Of a DNA stretch of 54,753 nt, positions 8,102 through 15,461 are shown in pieces (the stretch's first letter is position 1; every line of letters starts with the position of its first letter). The DNA comes from an uncultured Clostridia bacterium (lineage in GTDB: Bacteria; Bacillota; Clostridia; Christensenellales; Borkfalkiaceae), in contig CALZDP010000006.1 in the NCBI GenBank assembly GCA_945638575.1, positions 1-54,753 of the forward strand, in the 5' to 3' direction. A program made the translations under genes and the position numbers. The notes under the pieces were generated by a model that saw nothing but the letters and a program-made list of their open reading frames with translations, ran no database searches and had not been told where the DNA came from.

Positions 8102-8244
8102 ACTATCATCATTATACTATTAAAATATAAAATAGTCAACCCGAAATCTACTGTAATTGCAGTGATAAAAACAAAAATTAAACATGAAAAAATATTTTTA
8201 TGTAACCGCCTTATAACGGGAAAGGACATAAAAAAGGAGATAAT

Positions 8245-8697
8245 ATGTTAGATTTTACAAAAATTTGTAACCAAGTCGAAAAGATGAATCCGTTAGACCG
8301 CACAGCGCTTATCATTGAGGAGTCTGCTAAAATCGTAAAAAAGTTTTCCGCTTTAAGCATTACCGCTTATAAGCCGGTGGAAATACTTGCTACCTTTATA
8401 ATGGGCGCGGTAATGAGCGACGGCGTAATTAACGAAAAAGAATATCTGTTGATTTATCCTTCTTTGGTAAAGGCTTTCGGCGAAGATTTCGATTACGAAA
8501 CGGTAAAAAAACATCTTTGCAACGACAAGGAAGGTCAAAAACTTTTAACCGAGTACGTTAACGCGCTTATGAAGATTATTTCTGTTAGCGACGAGGATTT
8601 GCAGACGGATGTAGTTACCTTATGCTTGCTTATCGTTGCTATCGACGGTAAAGTTTCTTTAAAGGAACGCCGTTACATACGTCAACTTTGCAAATAA
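8245..8697 (+). CDS. TerB-like protein
   Basis: 150 aa. Residues ~45-148 have two copies of the TerB-like pattern (FIMGAVMSDGVINEKEYLLI and LLIVAIDGKVSLKERRYIRQL), with Asp-Gly followed by an acidic residue, as in tellurite-resistance TerB domains that bind metal ions. No other ter gene is nearby, so a tellurite role should not be assumed. AAAAGGAG precedes the ATG. A hairpin terminator follows. Confidence 0.65.
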   Translation: MLDFTKICNQVEKMNPLDRTALIIEESAKIVKKFSALSITAYKPVEILATFIMGAVMSDGVINEKEYLLIYPSLVKAFGEDFDYETVKKHLCNDKEGQKLLTEYVNALMKIISVSDEDLQTDVVTLCLLIVAIDGKVSLKERRYIRQLCK

Positions 8698-8714
8698 TTT
8701 TTTAGCCTAACTTT

Positions 8715-8743
8715 AAAGGCGGACTTTGATAAAGTCCGCCTTT
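8715..8743. terminator. Hairpin between the TerB-like and DMT genes
   Basis: Perfect 13-bp stem (8715-8727 with 8731-8743) and 3-nt loop. It lies between convergent genes and may serve both. Confidence 0.75.
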
Positions 8744-8756
8744 ATTATTTAGCATT

Positions 8757-8782
8757 AAAAGTGAGGCTATAAGCCCGTTACC
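8757..8782 (+). repeat. Dispersed 27-bp element, copy 2
   Basis: AAAAGTGAGG, core CTATAAG, CCCGTTACC. It ends 3 bp from the stop of the minus-strand DMT gene. Confidence 0.85.
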
Positions 8783-8785
8783 ATT

Positions 8786-9673
8786 CTAAAACAGCATACA
8801 AAAGGTTCCGCCGGTAAGCACCGCAAGCCCTACCATGGACTTTATATCGGGTTTTTCTTTAAGCACCGTCCAAGAGAAAACCACCGAAATCAAAATGCTC
8901 AATTTGTCTATCGAAACCACGGCGGAAGTTACGCCGTCCTTTAACGCCTTATAATAGCACAGCCACGATACACCTGTCGCCAAACCGGAAAGCACCACAA
9001 ACAAAAGGTCCTTTTTGGTAAGCCCTTTGACTTCGGAAGTGTTACCGGATATAAAAACCATCGCCCACGCCATAACCAAAACCACGCAAGTCCTTAAAGC
9101 CGTTGCAAGGTTAGACCCGACGTTTTTAATACCGACTTTGGCTAAAATTGCCGTCAAACTTGCGAACACCGCCGATAAAATGGCATAAACTATCCACGAT
9201 TTGGATTTTTTAGGGTGATTTATATCCTTTTTTAAACCATTTTCTTCGGGTTTACGTTTACCGCTAAAAACCATTAAAAAGGTCCCTATAGCGACAAGCG
9301 CTAATCCTACGCCTTTAAAAAGGGTTACCGTTTCCTTTAAAATAATAAAGGATAAAAGGACGGTAAGCACCGCGCTTGATTTGTCTATCGGGGCGACCTT
9401 GCTTACTTCGCCTTTTTCAAGGGCTTTGTAATAGCACAGCCACGATCCGCCCGTCGCCAAACCCGAAAGTATTAAAAAGATCAGCGATTTTAAATCGATT
9501 TGCGCAATTTGAACGAAACTTCCGTCAATAAAGGTCATCAGCCACGAAAACACCAGCACGACGCCCGTTCTTACGGCGGTAACGACTTCGGAATTGTTTT
9601 TTATGCCGATTTTTGCAAAAACAGAAGTTACCCCTGCAAAAAGCGCGGACATGACCGCATAAACTATCCACAT
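8786..9673 (-). CDS. EamA/DMT-family transporter
   Basis: 295 aa, about ten membrane segments made of two tandem EamA halves. Each half carries the same pattern: VYAVMSALFAGVTSVFAKIG and VYAILSAVFASLTAILAKVG, then ATGGSWLCYYKALEKGEVS and ATGVSWLCYYKALKDGVTS. This near-identity of halves is typical of DMT exporters. A charged loop (GKRKPEENGLKKD) joins the halves at ~residues 138-158. It probably exports a metabolite or amino acid; the substrate is unknown. It is encoded alone between two copies of the dispersed element. Confidence 0.85.
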   Translation of the reverse strand: MWIVYAVMSALFAGVTSVFAKIGIKNNSEVVTAVRTGVVLVFSWLMTFIDGSFVQIAQIDLKSLIFLILSGLATGGSWLCYYKALEKGEVSKVAPIDKSSAVLTVLLSFIILKETVTLFKGVGLALVAIGTFLMVFSGKRKPEENGLKKDINHPKKSKSWIVYAILSAVFASLTAILAKVGIKNVGSNLATALRTCVVLVMAWAMVFISGNTSEVKGLTKKDLLFVVLSGLATGVSWLCYYKALKDGVTSAVVSIDKLSILISVVFSWTVLKEKPDIKSMVGLAVLTGGTFCMLF

Positions 9674-9771
9674 TTTTTCATCCTGTAATAATACTAACTG
9701 AATCTTCGGTATCTTAGTTTTAAAAAACGCCGAAACATTGTTTTTGCCGTATAAGTTAGCAAAAAACGTCT

Positions 9772-9799
9772 AATAACGGGCTTATAGCCCTATTTTTAG
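9772..9799 (-). repeat. Dispersed 27-bp element, copy 3
   Basis: Minus-strand reading: AAAAATAGGG, core CTATAAG, CCCGTTATT. It begins 3 bp beyond the stop of the aldo/keto reductase. Confidence 0.85.
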
Positions 9800-9802
9800 T
9801 TG

Positions 9803-10804
9803 TTAACGGTAAAATTCTTCCGCAAGGGCGTCGATATCTTTAAGTTCACCTTCGGTAAAGCCGGAAGCGTTGATTAACCCGACGTTTTCCTTTATTTGCG
9901 AAGGCTTGGACGCCCCGATTAAAACGCCTGTTACCGCGGTGTCTTTTAAAACCCACGAAAGCGCCATTTGCGCCAAAGTTTGCCCACGTTCTTCAGCCAA
10001 ACTTTTAAGTTTACCCAAAACCCTTACGCGTGCAGAAGTTATTTCCGATGCCTTTAAAAATTCGTTTTTGGCGGCGCGGCTGTTTTCGGGGATTCTTTCC
10101 AAATAGCGGTCGCTTAAAATACCTTGATTTAAGGGGCTGAAAGCAATTATCCCCTTTTTAAGTTTTTTAGCGGAAGATATTACGCCGTTTTTTTCAATGG
10201 TTCTGTCCAAAATATTGTATCTGTTTTGATTTATTACAAAAGGACAATGAAGATCCTTTAAAATTTCCGCCGCCGCTTCCATGGTTTCGCCGTCGTAATT
10301 GGAAAGCCCCGCGTAAAGCGCCTTTCCGCTTTTAACCGCTTGATAAAGGGCGCCCATGGATTCTTCAAGCGGAGTGTCCTTGTCCATGCAGTGGTGGTAA
10401 AAGATATCCACGTACGGAAGGTTTAAACGTTTTAAACTTGCGTCCAAACTTGCCAAAAGGTATTTTCTGCTTCCGCCGTCGCCGTAAGGGCCGTTCCACA
10501 TACGGTAGCCTGCTTTGGTGGAAATTATAAGTTCGTCGCGGTGGGATAAAAAATCTTCCTTTAAAATTTTGCCGAAGTTTTCTTCCGCCGAACCGGGCAA
10601 GGGACCGTAATTATTAGCCAAATCGAAGTGGGTAATGCCTAAATCAAAGGCGGTACGGCACATTTCTTTCATATTTTTGTAATCGTCGTCGCTTCCGAAG
10701 TTATGCCAAAGCCCGAGTGATATCAGCGGAAGTTTAAGTCCGCTTTCGCCGACGCGTGAATAAGGCATATTAAGGTAACGGTTTTTGTTGGGACAGTAAT
10801 TCAT
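9803..10804 (-). CDS. Aldo/keto reductase, YghZ/glyceraldehyde-3-phosphate reductase type
   Basis: 333 aa. TIM-barrel AKR motifs are in order: FDLANNYGP (catalytic Asp/Tyr), IISTKAGYRMW (Lys), DIFYHHCMD (His), VLIGASKPSQIKENV (NADP-binding end). The N-terminus YCPNKNRYLNMPYSRVG and the GPLPGSAEENFGKIL segment are characteristic of the YghZ/AKR14 subgroup that reduces L-glyceraldehyde 3-phosphate or methylglyoxal. It uses NADPH in the cytosol. It is followed by a dispersed-element copy and preceded by its own spacer, so it is probably monocistronic. Confidence 0.85.
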   Translation of the reverse strand: MNYCPNKNRYLNMPYSRVGESGLKLPLISLGLWHNFGSDDDYKNMKEMCRTAFDLGITHFDLANNYGPLPGSAEENFGKILKEDFLSHRDELIISTKAGYRMWNGPYGDGGSRKYLLASLDASLKRLNLPYVDIFYHHCMDKDTPLEESMGALYQAVKSGKALYAGLSNYDGETMEAAAEILKDLHCPFVINQNRYNILDRTIEKNGVISSAKKLKKGIIAFSPLNQGILSDRYLERIPENSRAAKNEFLKASEITSARVRVLGKLKSLAEERGQTLAQMALSWVLKDTAVTGVLIGASKPSQIKENVGLINASGFTEGELKDIDALAEEFYR

Positions 10805-10845
10805 ATTTTGATTCCTTTATGTTATTTCAAATAAATTATACTACC

Positions 10846-10885
10846 AAAAATAAAAGGTTGCAACCCTTTTAAATGCAACCCTTTT
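10846..10885 (-). terminator. Probable terminator of the D-hydroxyacid dehydrogenase gene
   Basis: AAAAGGTTGCA (10852-10862) pairs with TGCAACCCTTTT (10874-10885) apart from one bulged C. Read on the minus strand it ends in a T-rich tail. Confidence 0.5.
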
Positions 10886-10912
10886 AATCTTTATTTATAA
10901 TACTTATTTTAA

Positions 10913-11944
10913 TCAAAAGCAATTTTCCCTCTTTTTTATCTTGCAGTCCTCAACCTTTTCACAGCGATAACAGACTTCGTTGTCCGAATTTTTACCATCG
11001 AAAAAGTCGGCTATGTTTTTATAGGTACACCTTGCTATCTCGTAAAGAGCTTCGTCGGTCAAAAAGGCTTGATGGGAAGTTATTATTACGTTAGGCATGC
11101 TAAGAAGTCTTGCCAAAACGTCATCGCCCAATATATGCCCCGATTTGTCCTCGAAAAACAAATCCGATTCTTCTTCGTATACGTCCAAACAAGCGGCGCC
11201 GACTATCCTTTTCTTTATGCCGTCAAGCAAATCTTCGGCGTCGATAAGCGCGCCGCGAGAGGTGTTAAGGATAATTACCCCCTTTTTCATTTGAGAAATA
11301 CCCTTTCTGTCTATCATATGAAAATTGTCGTCGGTCAGCGGACAGTGTAAAGAGATTATATCGCTTTTTTTAAACAGATCGTTTAGTTCGACGTATTCGC
11401 AGTCAACCTCTTTGGACGGAAACTTGTCATAAGCGATGACTTTACACTTAAAACCTTTCATTATATCTATAAAGGCTCGGCCTATTCTGCCCGTACCGAT
11501 AACGCCAACCGTTTTGCCGTTTAAATTAAAACCTTCCAGTCCGCTTAAACTGAAGTTGAAATCTCTTGTGCGATTATAGGCTTTATGAATTCTTCTTGCC
11601 GAAGTCAGTAAAAGCGCGGCGGTATGCTCGGCAACCGCTTCGGGCGAATAGGACGGCACGCGCATGACGTGAATTTTTTTATAGCACGCCTTTACGTCTA
11701 CGTTATTGAATCCTGCCGAGCGCATAGCGATAAGTTTTACGCCGAAGTTATAAAGTCCGTCTATTACAGTCTTGTTTAAGTCGTCGTTGACAAACGCCGC
11801 CACAACGTCGAAGCCGTTGCAAAGGGGATAAGTGGTTTCGTCAAGCTTGGGCGTAAAATACTTTATTGTTACATTTTCGGGCATTAAACGGTCAAAGTAT
11901 TTACGGTCGTAAGATTTTGTATCGAACATTGCAATTTTTATCAA
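10913..11944 (-). CDS. ldhA: D-lactate-type 2-hydroxyacid dehydrogenase
   Basis: 343 aa. The NAD-binding Rossmann motif GVIGTGRIGRAF lies at ~147-158. The D-2-hydroxyacid dehydrogenase signatures follow: MRSAGFNNVD (~74-83), SLHCPLTDDNFHMID, IILNTSRGALID, ACLDVYEEE and the catalytic SHQAFLTDEA. These fit fermentative D-lactate dehydrogenase, which reduces pyruvate with NADH. A Cys-rich tail (CYRCEKVEDCKIKKRENCF) extends past the usual end and may bind metal. This is a plausible NADH sink in a fermenter. A 4-phosphoerythronate or hydroxyisocaproate dehydrogenase cannot be excluded. Confidence 0.85.
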   Translation of the reverse strand: MIKIAMFDTKSYDRKYFDRLMPENVTIKYFTPKLDETTYPLCNGFDVVAAFVNDDLNKTVIDGLYNFGVKLIAMRSAGFNNVDVKACYKKIHVMRVPSYSPEAVAEHTAALLLTSARRIHKAYNRTRDFNFSLSGLEGFNLNGKTVGVIGTGRIGRAFIDIMKGFKCKVIAYDKFPSKEVDCEYVELNDLFKKSDIISLHCPLTDDNFHMIDRKGISQMKKGVIILNTSRGALIDAEDLLDGIKKRIVGAACLDVYEEESDLFFEDKSGHILGDDVLARLLSMPNVIITSHQAFLTDEALYEIARCTYKNIADFFDGKNSDNEVCYRCEKVEDCKIKKRENCF

Positions 11945-12123
11945 TTTTAACTTCCTTATTCCTAAATATATAATACGGCAATATGTAATACCATAGGCAA
12001 AGTTTTTGACTTTACCGACCGCAAAAACTTTAAGTAAAATTTTTACCGAAAACTATTGCGGTTTTGCATTTTTAATAATATAATTTTTATGTATGACTGA
12101 TAAAACAGGACGGCTTAAACATA

Positions 12124-12549
12124 ATGACCTATTTAGATAACTTTAACCGGTTAGTCGGCGAAACCATAATGTATTGCCAACGCATAGAACACGATATAAA
12201 AATAATTTACGCAGCCATGTTAAGCGGAGATATGCAGGAAAATTTGAATTTGGTAAGCCGTGAAACTTTAGGCAGCGTTTTGGTTGCATTAAAAGCCTTG
12301 GATAACAGCGATAACGACCCCGTTTTTACCGAAAACGACTACCGACTTTTAAAAGAAATAAAAAACATACGTAATTTTATCGCACACCAATGTTACGTGG
12401 ATTTTTTGTACTTACAAGATGAAAATTTTACTCAAAAATTATCCCAAAACCACCGAAAAATCGAGGTTTTTAATAATAATTTGCAAAATCTTTCCATTTT
12501 GGTCGAAAAAGCCAGATTTTCGGTACTTTCCAAGTTTCGCAGGATATAA
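12124..12549 (+). CDS. HEPN-like all-helical protein with an RxxxxH motif
   Basis: 141 aa, helical, unrecognised at family level. Residues ~80-86 carry IRNFIAHQ, matching the R-x4-H signature of HEPN RNases. The preceding helix (EIKNIRN) and the N-terminal QRIEHDIKIIYA helix fit a four-helix bundle. HEPN proteins include toxin RNases, Abi proteins and nucleotide-binding helper domains. No antitoxin-like MNT nucleotidyltransferase is adjacent, so a toxin-antitoxin role is not supported by context. The gene is monocistronic and is followed by 400 bp of AT-rich sequence. Confidence 0.6.
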   Translation: MTYLDNFNRLVGETIMYCQRIEHDIKIIYAAMLSGDMQENLNLVSRETLGSVLVALKALDNSDNDPVFTENDYRLLKEIKNIRNFIAHQCYVDFLYLQDENFTQKLSQNHRKIEVFNNNLQNLSILVEKARFSVLSKFRRI

Positions 12550-12720
12550 TCCGCTTGAAAATTTTTTTAAAATTACAGAATTTAATCACCGATATTGTCC
12601 GCATTATATCAAGGAATTTACGATTTTTGCTTTGAAAAACTCAAATTTTAAAAAAATTATTCGACAAAAAAAACAATTTAATTATTTTTTTAAAAAAAAT
12701 TAAAAAAACCGCTTTAAAAT
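12550..12720. other. AT-rich intergenic stretch
   Basis: Long A and T runs with no gene; it precedes the candidate small-RNA promoter at 12723. Confidence 0.5.
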
Positions 12721-12722
12721 CC

Positions 12723-12751
12723 TTTACAAACCAAAAAAAGTGGTGTATTAT
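12723..12751 (+). promoter_or_regulatory. Sigma-A-type promoter with no gene behind it
   Basis: TTTACA, exactly 17 nt spacer, TATTAT. Transcription would start near 12758, and the next hairpin is at 12841. Confidence 0.5.
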
Positions 12752-12757
12752 CAATGC

Positions 12758-12882
12758 GTAATCGAGAGCAAATAAAGTTTTGTTTGGTTACTTAATTTAG
12801 GTTTCATCATTTTCCCCCTTATCATATATTTTTCAGGTAGTTGGCAGTTTGCGATTAATGTGAACTGTCAATTGCTTTTTTT
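12758..12882 (+). ncRNA. Candidate small RNA or leader transcript
   Basis: The span lies between a consensus-like promoter (12723-12751) and a hairpin with T run (12841-12882) and has no credible ORF. The roughly 125-nt transcript is predicted only from these signals. It could instead be an attenuator for the serine dehydratase gene, although that gene has its own promoter downstream. Confidence 0.35.
12841..12882 (+). terminator. Terminator-like hairpin upstream of the serine dehydratase gene
   Basis: TTGGCAGTT (12841-12849) pairs with AACTGTCAA (12863-12871), one G-U pair, then TTGC and T7. Confidence 0.65.
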
Positions 12883-12904
12883 ACGCCCTTTTTTTTATAT
12901 TTTC

Positions 12905-12933
12905 TTGCGTAACGCGGAAAAATAGTTTACAAT
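12905..12933 (+). promoter_or_regulatory. Promoter of the serine dehydratase gene
   Basis: TTGCGT, 17-nt spacer, TACAAT, ending 32 bp before the ATG. Confidence 0.6.
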
Positions 12934-12965
12934 TAAGTATGACAAAAAACTTTTTCAGGTAACTT

Positions 12966-14183
12966 ATGAACAAAACATTCGACAACGGAATGGAAAGTCT
13001 TTGCGAACTTTACCGTATAGGCTTCGGGCCGTCAAGTTCCCACACCATGGGGCCGGAATTCGCACTATCTGAATTCCGTAAAAACTACCCACAAGCGAAT
13101 TTTATAAAAGTAACCTTATATGGCTCTCTTGCAAAAACAGGCAAGGGACACGGAACAGACGTGGTTATTAAAAAAACGCTGCAAGACATTAAATGCGAAG
13201 TGGTTTTCGACGTAAAAACAGAAGTTCCACACCCAAACACGTTAGACGCAGTCGCATATATCGACGGCGCGGAAATCGGCAAAAGCAGATATTTTAGCGT
13301 CGGCGGCGGAAAAATAGTAAAAGACTTTTCCGACAGTAACGTAAAATACCTTTACCCGCACTCTTCCTTTAAAGAGATAAAAGGGTACTGCGCCGAAAAC
13401 AACCTGAAACTTTTTGAATACGTTGACAGGTTTGAAGGCGATTATATAAACGATTACCTTTTAAAGGCTTGGGCGCAAATGAAAGAATGCATAGAATGCG
13501 GACTAAAAGGCGCAGGCGTATTGCCCGGCGGACTTAACGTCAGCCGAAGAGCCGGTTTTTTGTACAATTCCGCCGGCGAAAACGAAAGCGCCGAAGTGCG
13601 TGAAAACCGCCTTATTTGCGCTTACGCCTTTGCCGTCGGCGAACAAAACGCTTGCTATGAAAAAATAGTTACAGCCCCTACCTGCGGTGCGTCGGGCGTA
13701 GTGCCTGCGGTTTTGTATTACGAACAGCAAAAAAACGGATACGAAGATCAAAAAATTGCAGACGCTTTAAAAACGGGCGGTATTATAGGTAACCTTATTA
13801 AAAAGAACGCATCCATTTCCGGTGCGGAATGCGGATGTCAGGCGGAAATCGGCACTGCTTGCGCTATGGCGGCGGCGGCGCTTGCCGAACTTAACGGACT
13901 GAATTTGGATAAAATAGAGTATTCGGCGGAAATCGCCATAGAACATCACTTAGGCTTAACTTGCGACCCCATTTGCGGTTTGGTGCAAATACCTTGTATC
14001 GAAAGAAACGCAGTCGCCGCCGTAAGAGCGGTAAACGCAGTTCTGCTGTCTAACCTTTTGTGCGAAACAAGGAAGATTTCTTTCGACAGCGTAGTTTCGG
14101 CAATGCGCGAAACGGGTAAGGATATGTCGAAAGAATATAAAGAAACATCCGAAGGCGGTCTTGCAAAAATCAGATTATCTTAA
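12966..14183 (+). CDS. sdaA: L-serine ammonia-lyase, Fe-S dependent, single chain
   Basis: 405 aa. The N-terminal beta-type domain starts with GFGPSSSHTMGPEFA. The C-terminal alpha-type domain has APTCGASGVVPA, SGAECGCQAEIGTACAM and HHLGLTCDPICGLVQIPC, whose Cys residues hold the [4Fe-4S] cluster. The single-chain beta-alpha order is the E. coli-like arrangement; many Clostridia use two subunits. It converts L-serine to pyruvate and ammonia and is oxygen sensitive, which suits an anaerobe. TTCAGGT upstream of the ATG is a modest ribosome-binding site. The stop touches a copy of the dispersed element. Confidence 0.93.
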   Translation: MNKTFDNGMESLCELYRIGFGPSSSHTMGPEFALSEFRKNYPQANFIKVTLYGSLAKTGKGHGTDVVIKKTLQDIKCEVVFDVKTEVPHPNTLDAVAYIDGAEIGKSRYFSVGGGKIVKDFSDSNVKYLYPHSSFKEIKGYCAENNLKLFEYVDRFEGDYINDYLLKAWAQMKECIECGLKGAGVLPGGLNVSRRAGFLYNSAGENESAEVRENRLICAYAFAVGEQNACYEKIVTAPTCGASGVVPAVLYYEQQKNGYEDQKIADALKTGGIIGNLIKKNASISGAECGCQAEIGTACAMAAAALAELNGLNLDKIEYSAEIAIEHHLGLTCDPICGLVQIPCIERNAVAAVRAVNAVLLSNLLCETRKISFDSVVSAMRETGKDMSKEYKETSEGGLAKIRLS

Positions 14184-14207
14184 AAAGCGGGGCTATAAGC
14201 CGATTAT
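14182..14207 (+). repeat. Dispersed 27-bp element, copy 4
   Basis: AAAAAGCGGGG, core CTATAAG, CCGATTATA. It overlaps the last two bases of the sdaA stop codon. Confidence 0.85.
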
Positions 14208-14245
14208 ATGCTATTTTTATAAGATAATCATAGCCTTATATAATT

Positions 14246-14482
14246 TTATTCCGCTTTGATTTTTACGTTACCGCAAAGGATTTCCGAATAGGAAAAACTT
14301 GTTTTACCGTTATACGGTATTGTCGGTATAACGGTAAAAAGAGCGGGATAGACGCCCGTTATTACGCCGATATAGGAAACATATTTATTTCTTCCTAAAT
14401 TTTGCGTAACTTTTACCTTTTTATTTTGCAGTTTTTCAACGGCAGTCTTGATGCTTCCCATATTTTTTGTGGTTTTAATCAT
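14246..14482 (-). CDS. veg: Veg family protein
   Basis: 78 aa. LGRNKYVSYIGVITGVYPALFTV and SFSYSEILCGNVKI match the small SH3-like Veg protein of Bacillus and Clostridia ([30 protein letters not shown]). Veg is highly expressed and near the origin in B. subtilis, where it stimulates biofilm matrix gene expression; its biochemical role is unsettled. Its presence supports a Firmicute host. It is downstream of the zinc-ribbon gene on the same strand but separated from it by a terminator. Confidence 0.85.
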   Translation of the reverse strand: MIKTTKNMGSIKTAVEKLQNKKVKVTQNLGRNKYVSYIGVITGVYPALFTVIPTIPYNGKTSFSYSEILCGNVKIKAE

Positions 14483-14539
14483 ATTTTTATTTTAGTCAAC
14501 TTTTCTGTTTTTTAAACGGTAAAAGTTTAAAAATCAAAC

Positions 14540-14566
14540 GTTAATCGACCTATAAGCCAACTTTTA
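14540..14566 (-). repeat. Dispersed 27-bp element, copy 5 (core inverted relative to arms)
   Basis: Minus-strand reading: AAAAGTTGG, core CTTATAG, GTCGATTAAC. The arms run in the usual sense but the core is inverted, which suggests the core is recognised as a near-palindrome. Confidence 0.75.
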
Positions 14567-14567
14567 C

Positions 14568-14602
14568 AAAAAAGGCCCCGTCAAATTGACAGATCCTTTT
14601 TT
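14568..14602 (-). terminator. Terminator of the zinc-ribbon gene
   Basis: AAAAAAGG (14568-14575) pairs with CCTTTTTT (14595-14602), with an inner GTCAA/TTGAC pairing. Read on the minus strand it ends in T6. Confidence 0.65.
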
Positions 14603-14616
14603 ATTAAAAATCCGTT

Positions 14617-15156
14617 TTAGATATCTTCGTCGTCGTAGTCGTCATCGTCGTCTTTAAGGTCGTCCTCATCGTCCTCTTCTTCAAAGTCCTTTTCATCGAT
14701 GGGCCCGTAATTAAAGTCGTCATCGTCGTTGGTTTCCATGGATTCGTCATCGTCGTCAAGGAAATCTTCTTCGTCGTCGAAAAGTTCGTTGACTTCTTCC
14801 TGTTCGAGTTGAGAAAGAGATATCATCTCTTCGCTTTCGTCTTTACCGAGGTCTTCCTTTTCGTCGTCGTCGAGGTACTTCTTCCATTCTTCGTCGGTAT
14901 CGATATCGACGTCGGCTTCCTTTTCCTCTTCGTAACGCTGTTTTTCCATACAACTTTCGCACATATCCTCGGTTATGGGAATATAATTTTGTTTACAAAT
15001 AGGACAGATTTTTTCGGTTGCATCTTCCTCTTCGTCTAAAGTAGCAAACATAAGTTGCGGACCTATTTTGAGTTCCGCCTTGCATACGTCGCAATATTCT
15101 TCATCAACAGGGATATAATTTAATTCGCATCTGGGACAAAGTTTATATTTTGCCAT
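14617..15156 (-). CDS. Two-zinc-ribbon protein with a long acidic tail
   Basis: 179 aa, unrecognised as a named family. Two tandem Cys4 knuckles (CPRCELNYIPVDEEYCDVC at ~7-25 and CPICKQNYIPITEDMCESC at ~49-67) look like duplicated zinc ribbons. From residue ~78 the chain is strongly acidic, ending in about 50 residues that are mostly Asp and Glu. The tail recalls the RNA polymerase delta subunit RpoE or other nucleic-acid mimics, but no RpoE winged helix is present. A good promoter (15199-15227) drives it. It probably contacts basic proteins, polymerase or ribosomes; this is inference. Confidence 0.7.
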   Translation of the reverse strand: MAKYKLCPRCELNYIPVDEEYCDVCKAELKIGPQLMFATLDEEEDATEKICPICKQNYIPITEDMCESCMEKQRYEEEKEADVDIDTDEEWKKYLDDDEKEDLGKDESEEMISLSQLEQEEVNELFDDEEDFLDDDDESMETNDDDDFNYGPIDEKDFEEEDDEDDLKDDDDDYDDEDI

Positions 15157-15198
15157 AATCTGCCTCCAAAGTTAAGCCGTTTTTTATTGAGTGGAATT

Positions 15199-15227
15199 AT
15201 TATATTAGTATTGTTTTGATTTGTAAA
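15199..15227 (-). promoter_or_regulatory. Promoter of the zinc-ribbon gene
   Basis: Minus-strand TTTACA, 17-nt spacer, TATAAT; 43 bp before the start codon. Confidence 0.7.
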
Positions 15228-15332
15228 CTGTTTTTATGCAGTTTTTTGCTTTTTTTCTTATTTTCCGCTTCTTCACTAATAACTTATGTTAATTTACCCC
15301 GTTTTGTAATCTTTATTCTTTTTTTATCCTAA

Positions 15333-15400
15333 AAAAAATCGACAAAATCCGATCGCGCCTTCCCCGTTTTTTTTGACGCGCCTTGTTTTGTCGATTTTTT
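15333..15400. terminator. Long hairpin downstream of spo0A
   Basis: A 15-bp stem (15333-15347 with 15386-15400) has A/T runs on both flanks and inner GCGC pairs in its loop region. It is a likely terminator of spo0A on the minus strand and works as bidirectional insulation before the zinc-ribbon gene. The rest of the 15157-15461 gap holds only the zinc-ribbon promoter. Confidence 0.7.
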
Positions 15401-15461
15401 TAACCCGATTTAATATTTAGAAATAATTCTTTTGCCCGATAAACTTTGTTACTTTTTAAAT

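Noticed and set aside
12124-12549. HEPN-like gene as half of a HEPN-MNT toxin-antitoxin pair
   Set aside because: No nucleotidyltransferase or other small partner gene lies next to it on either side.
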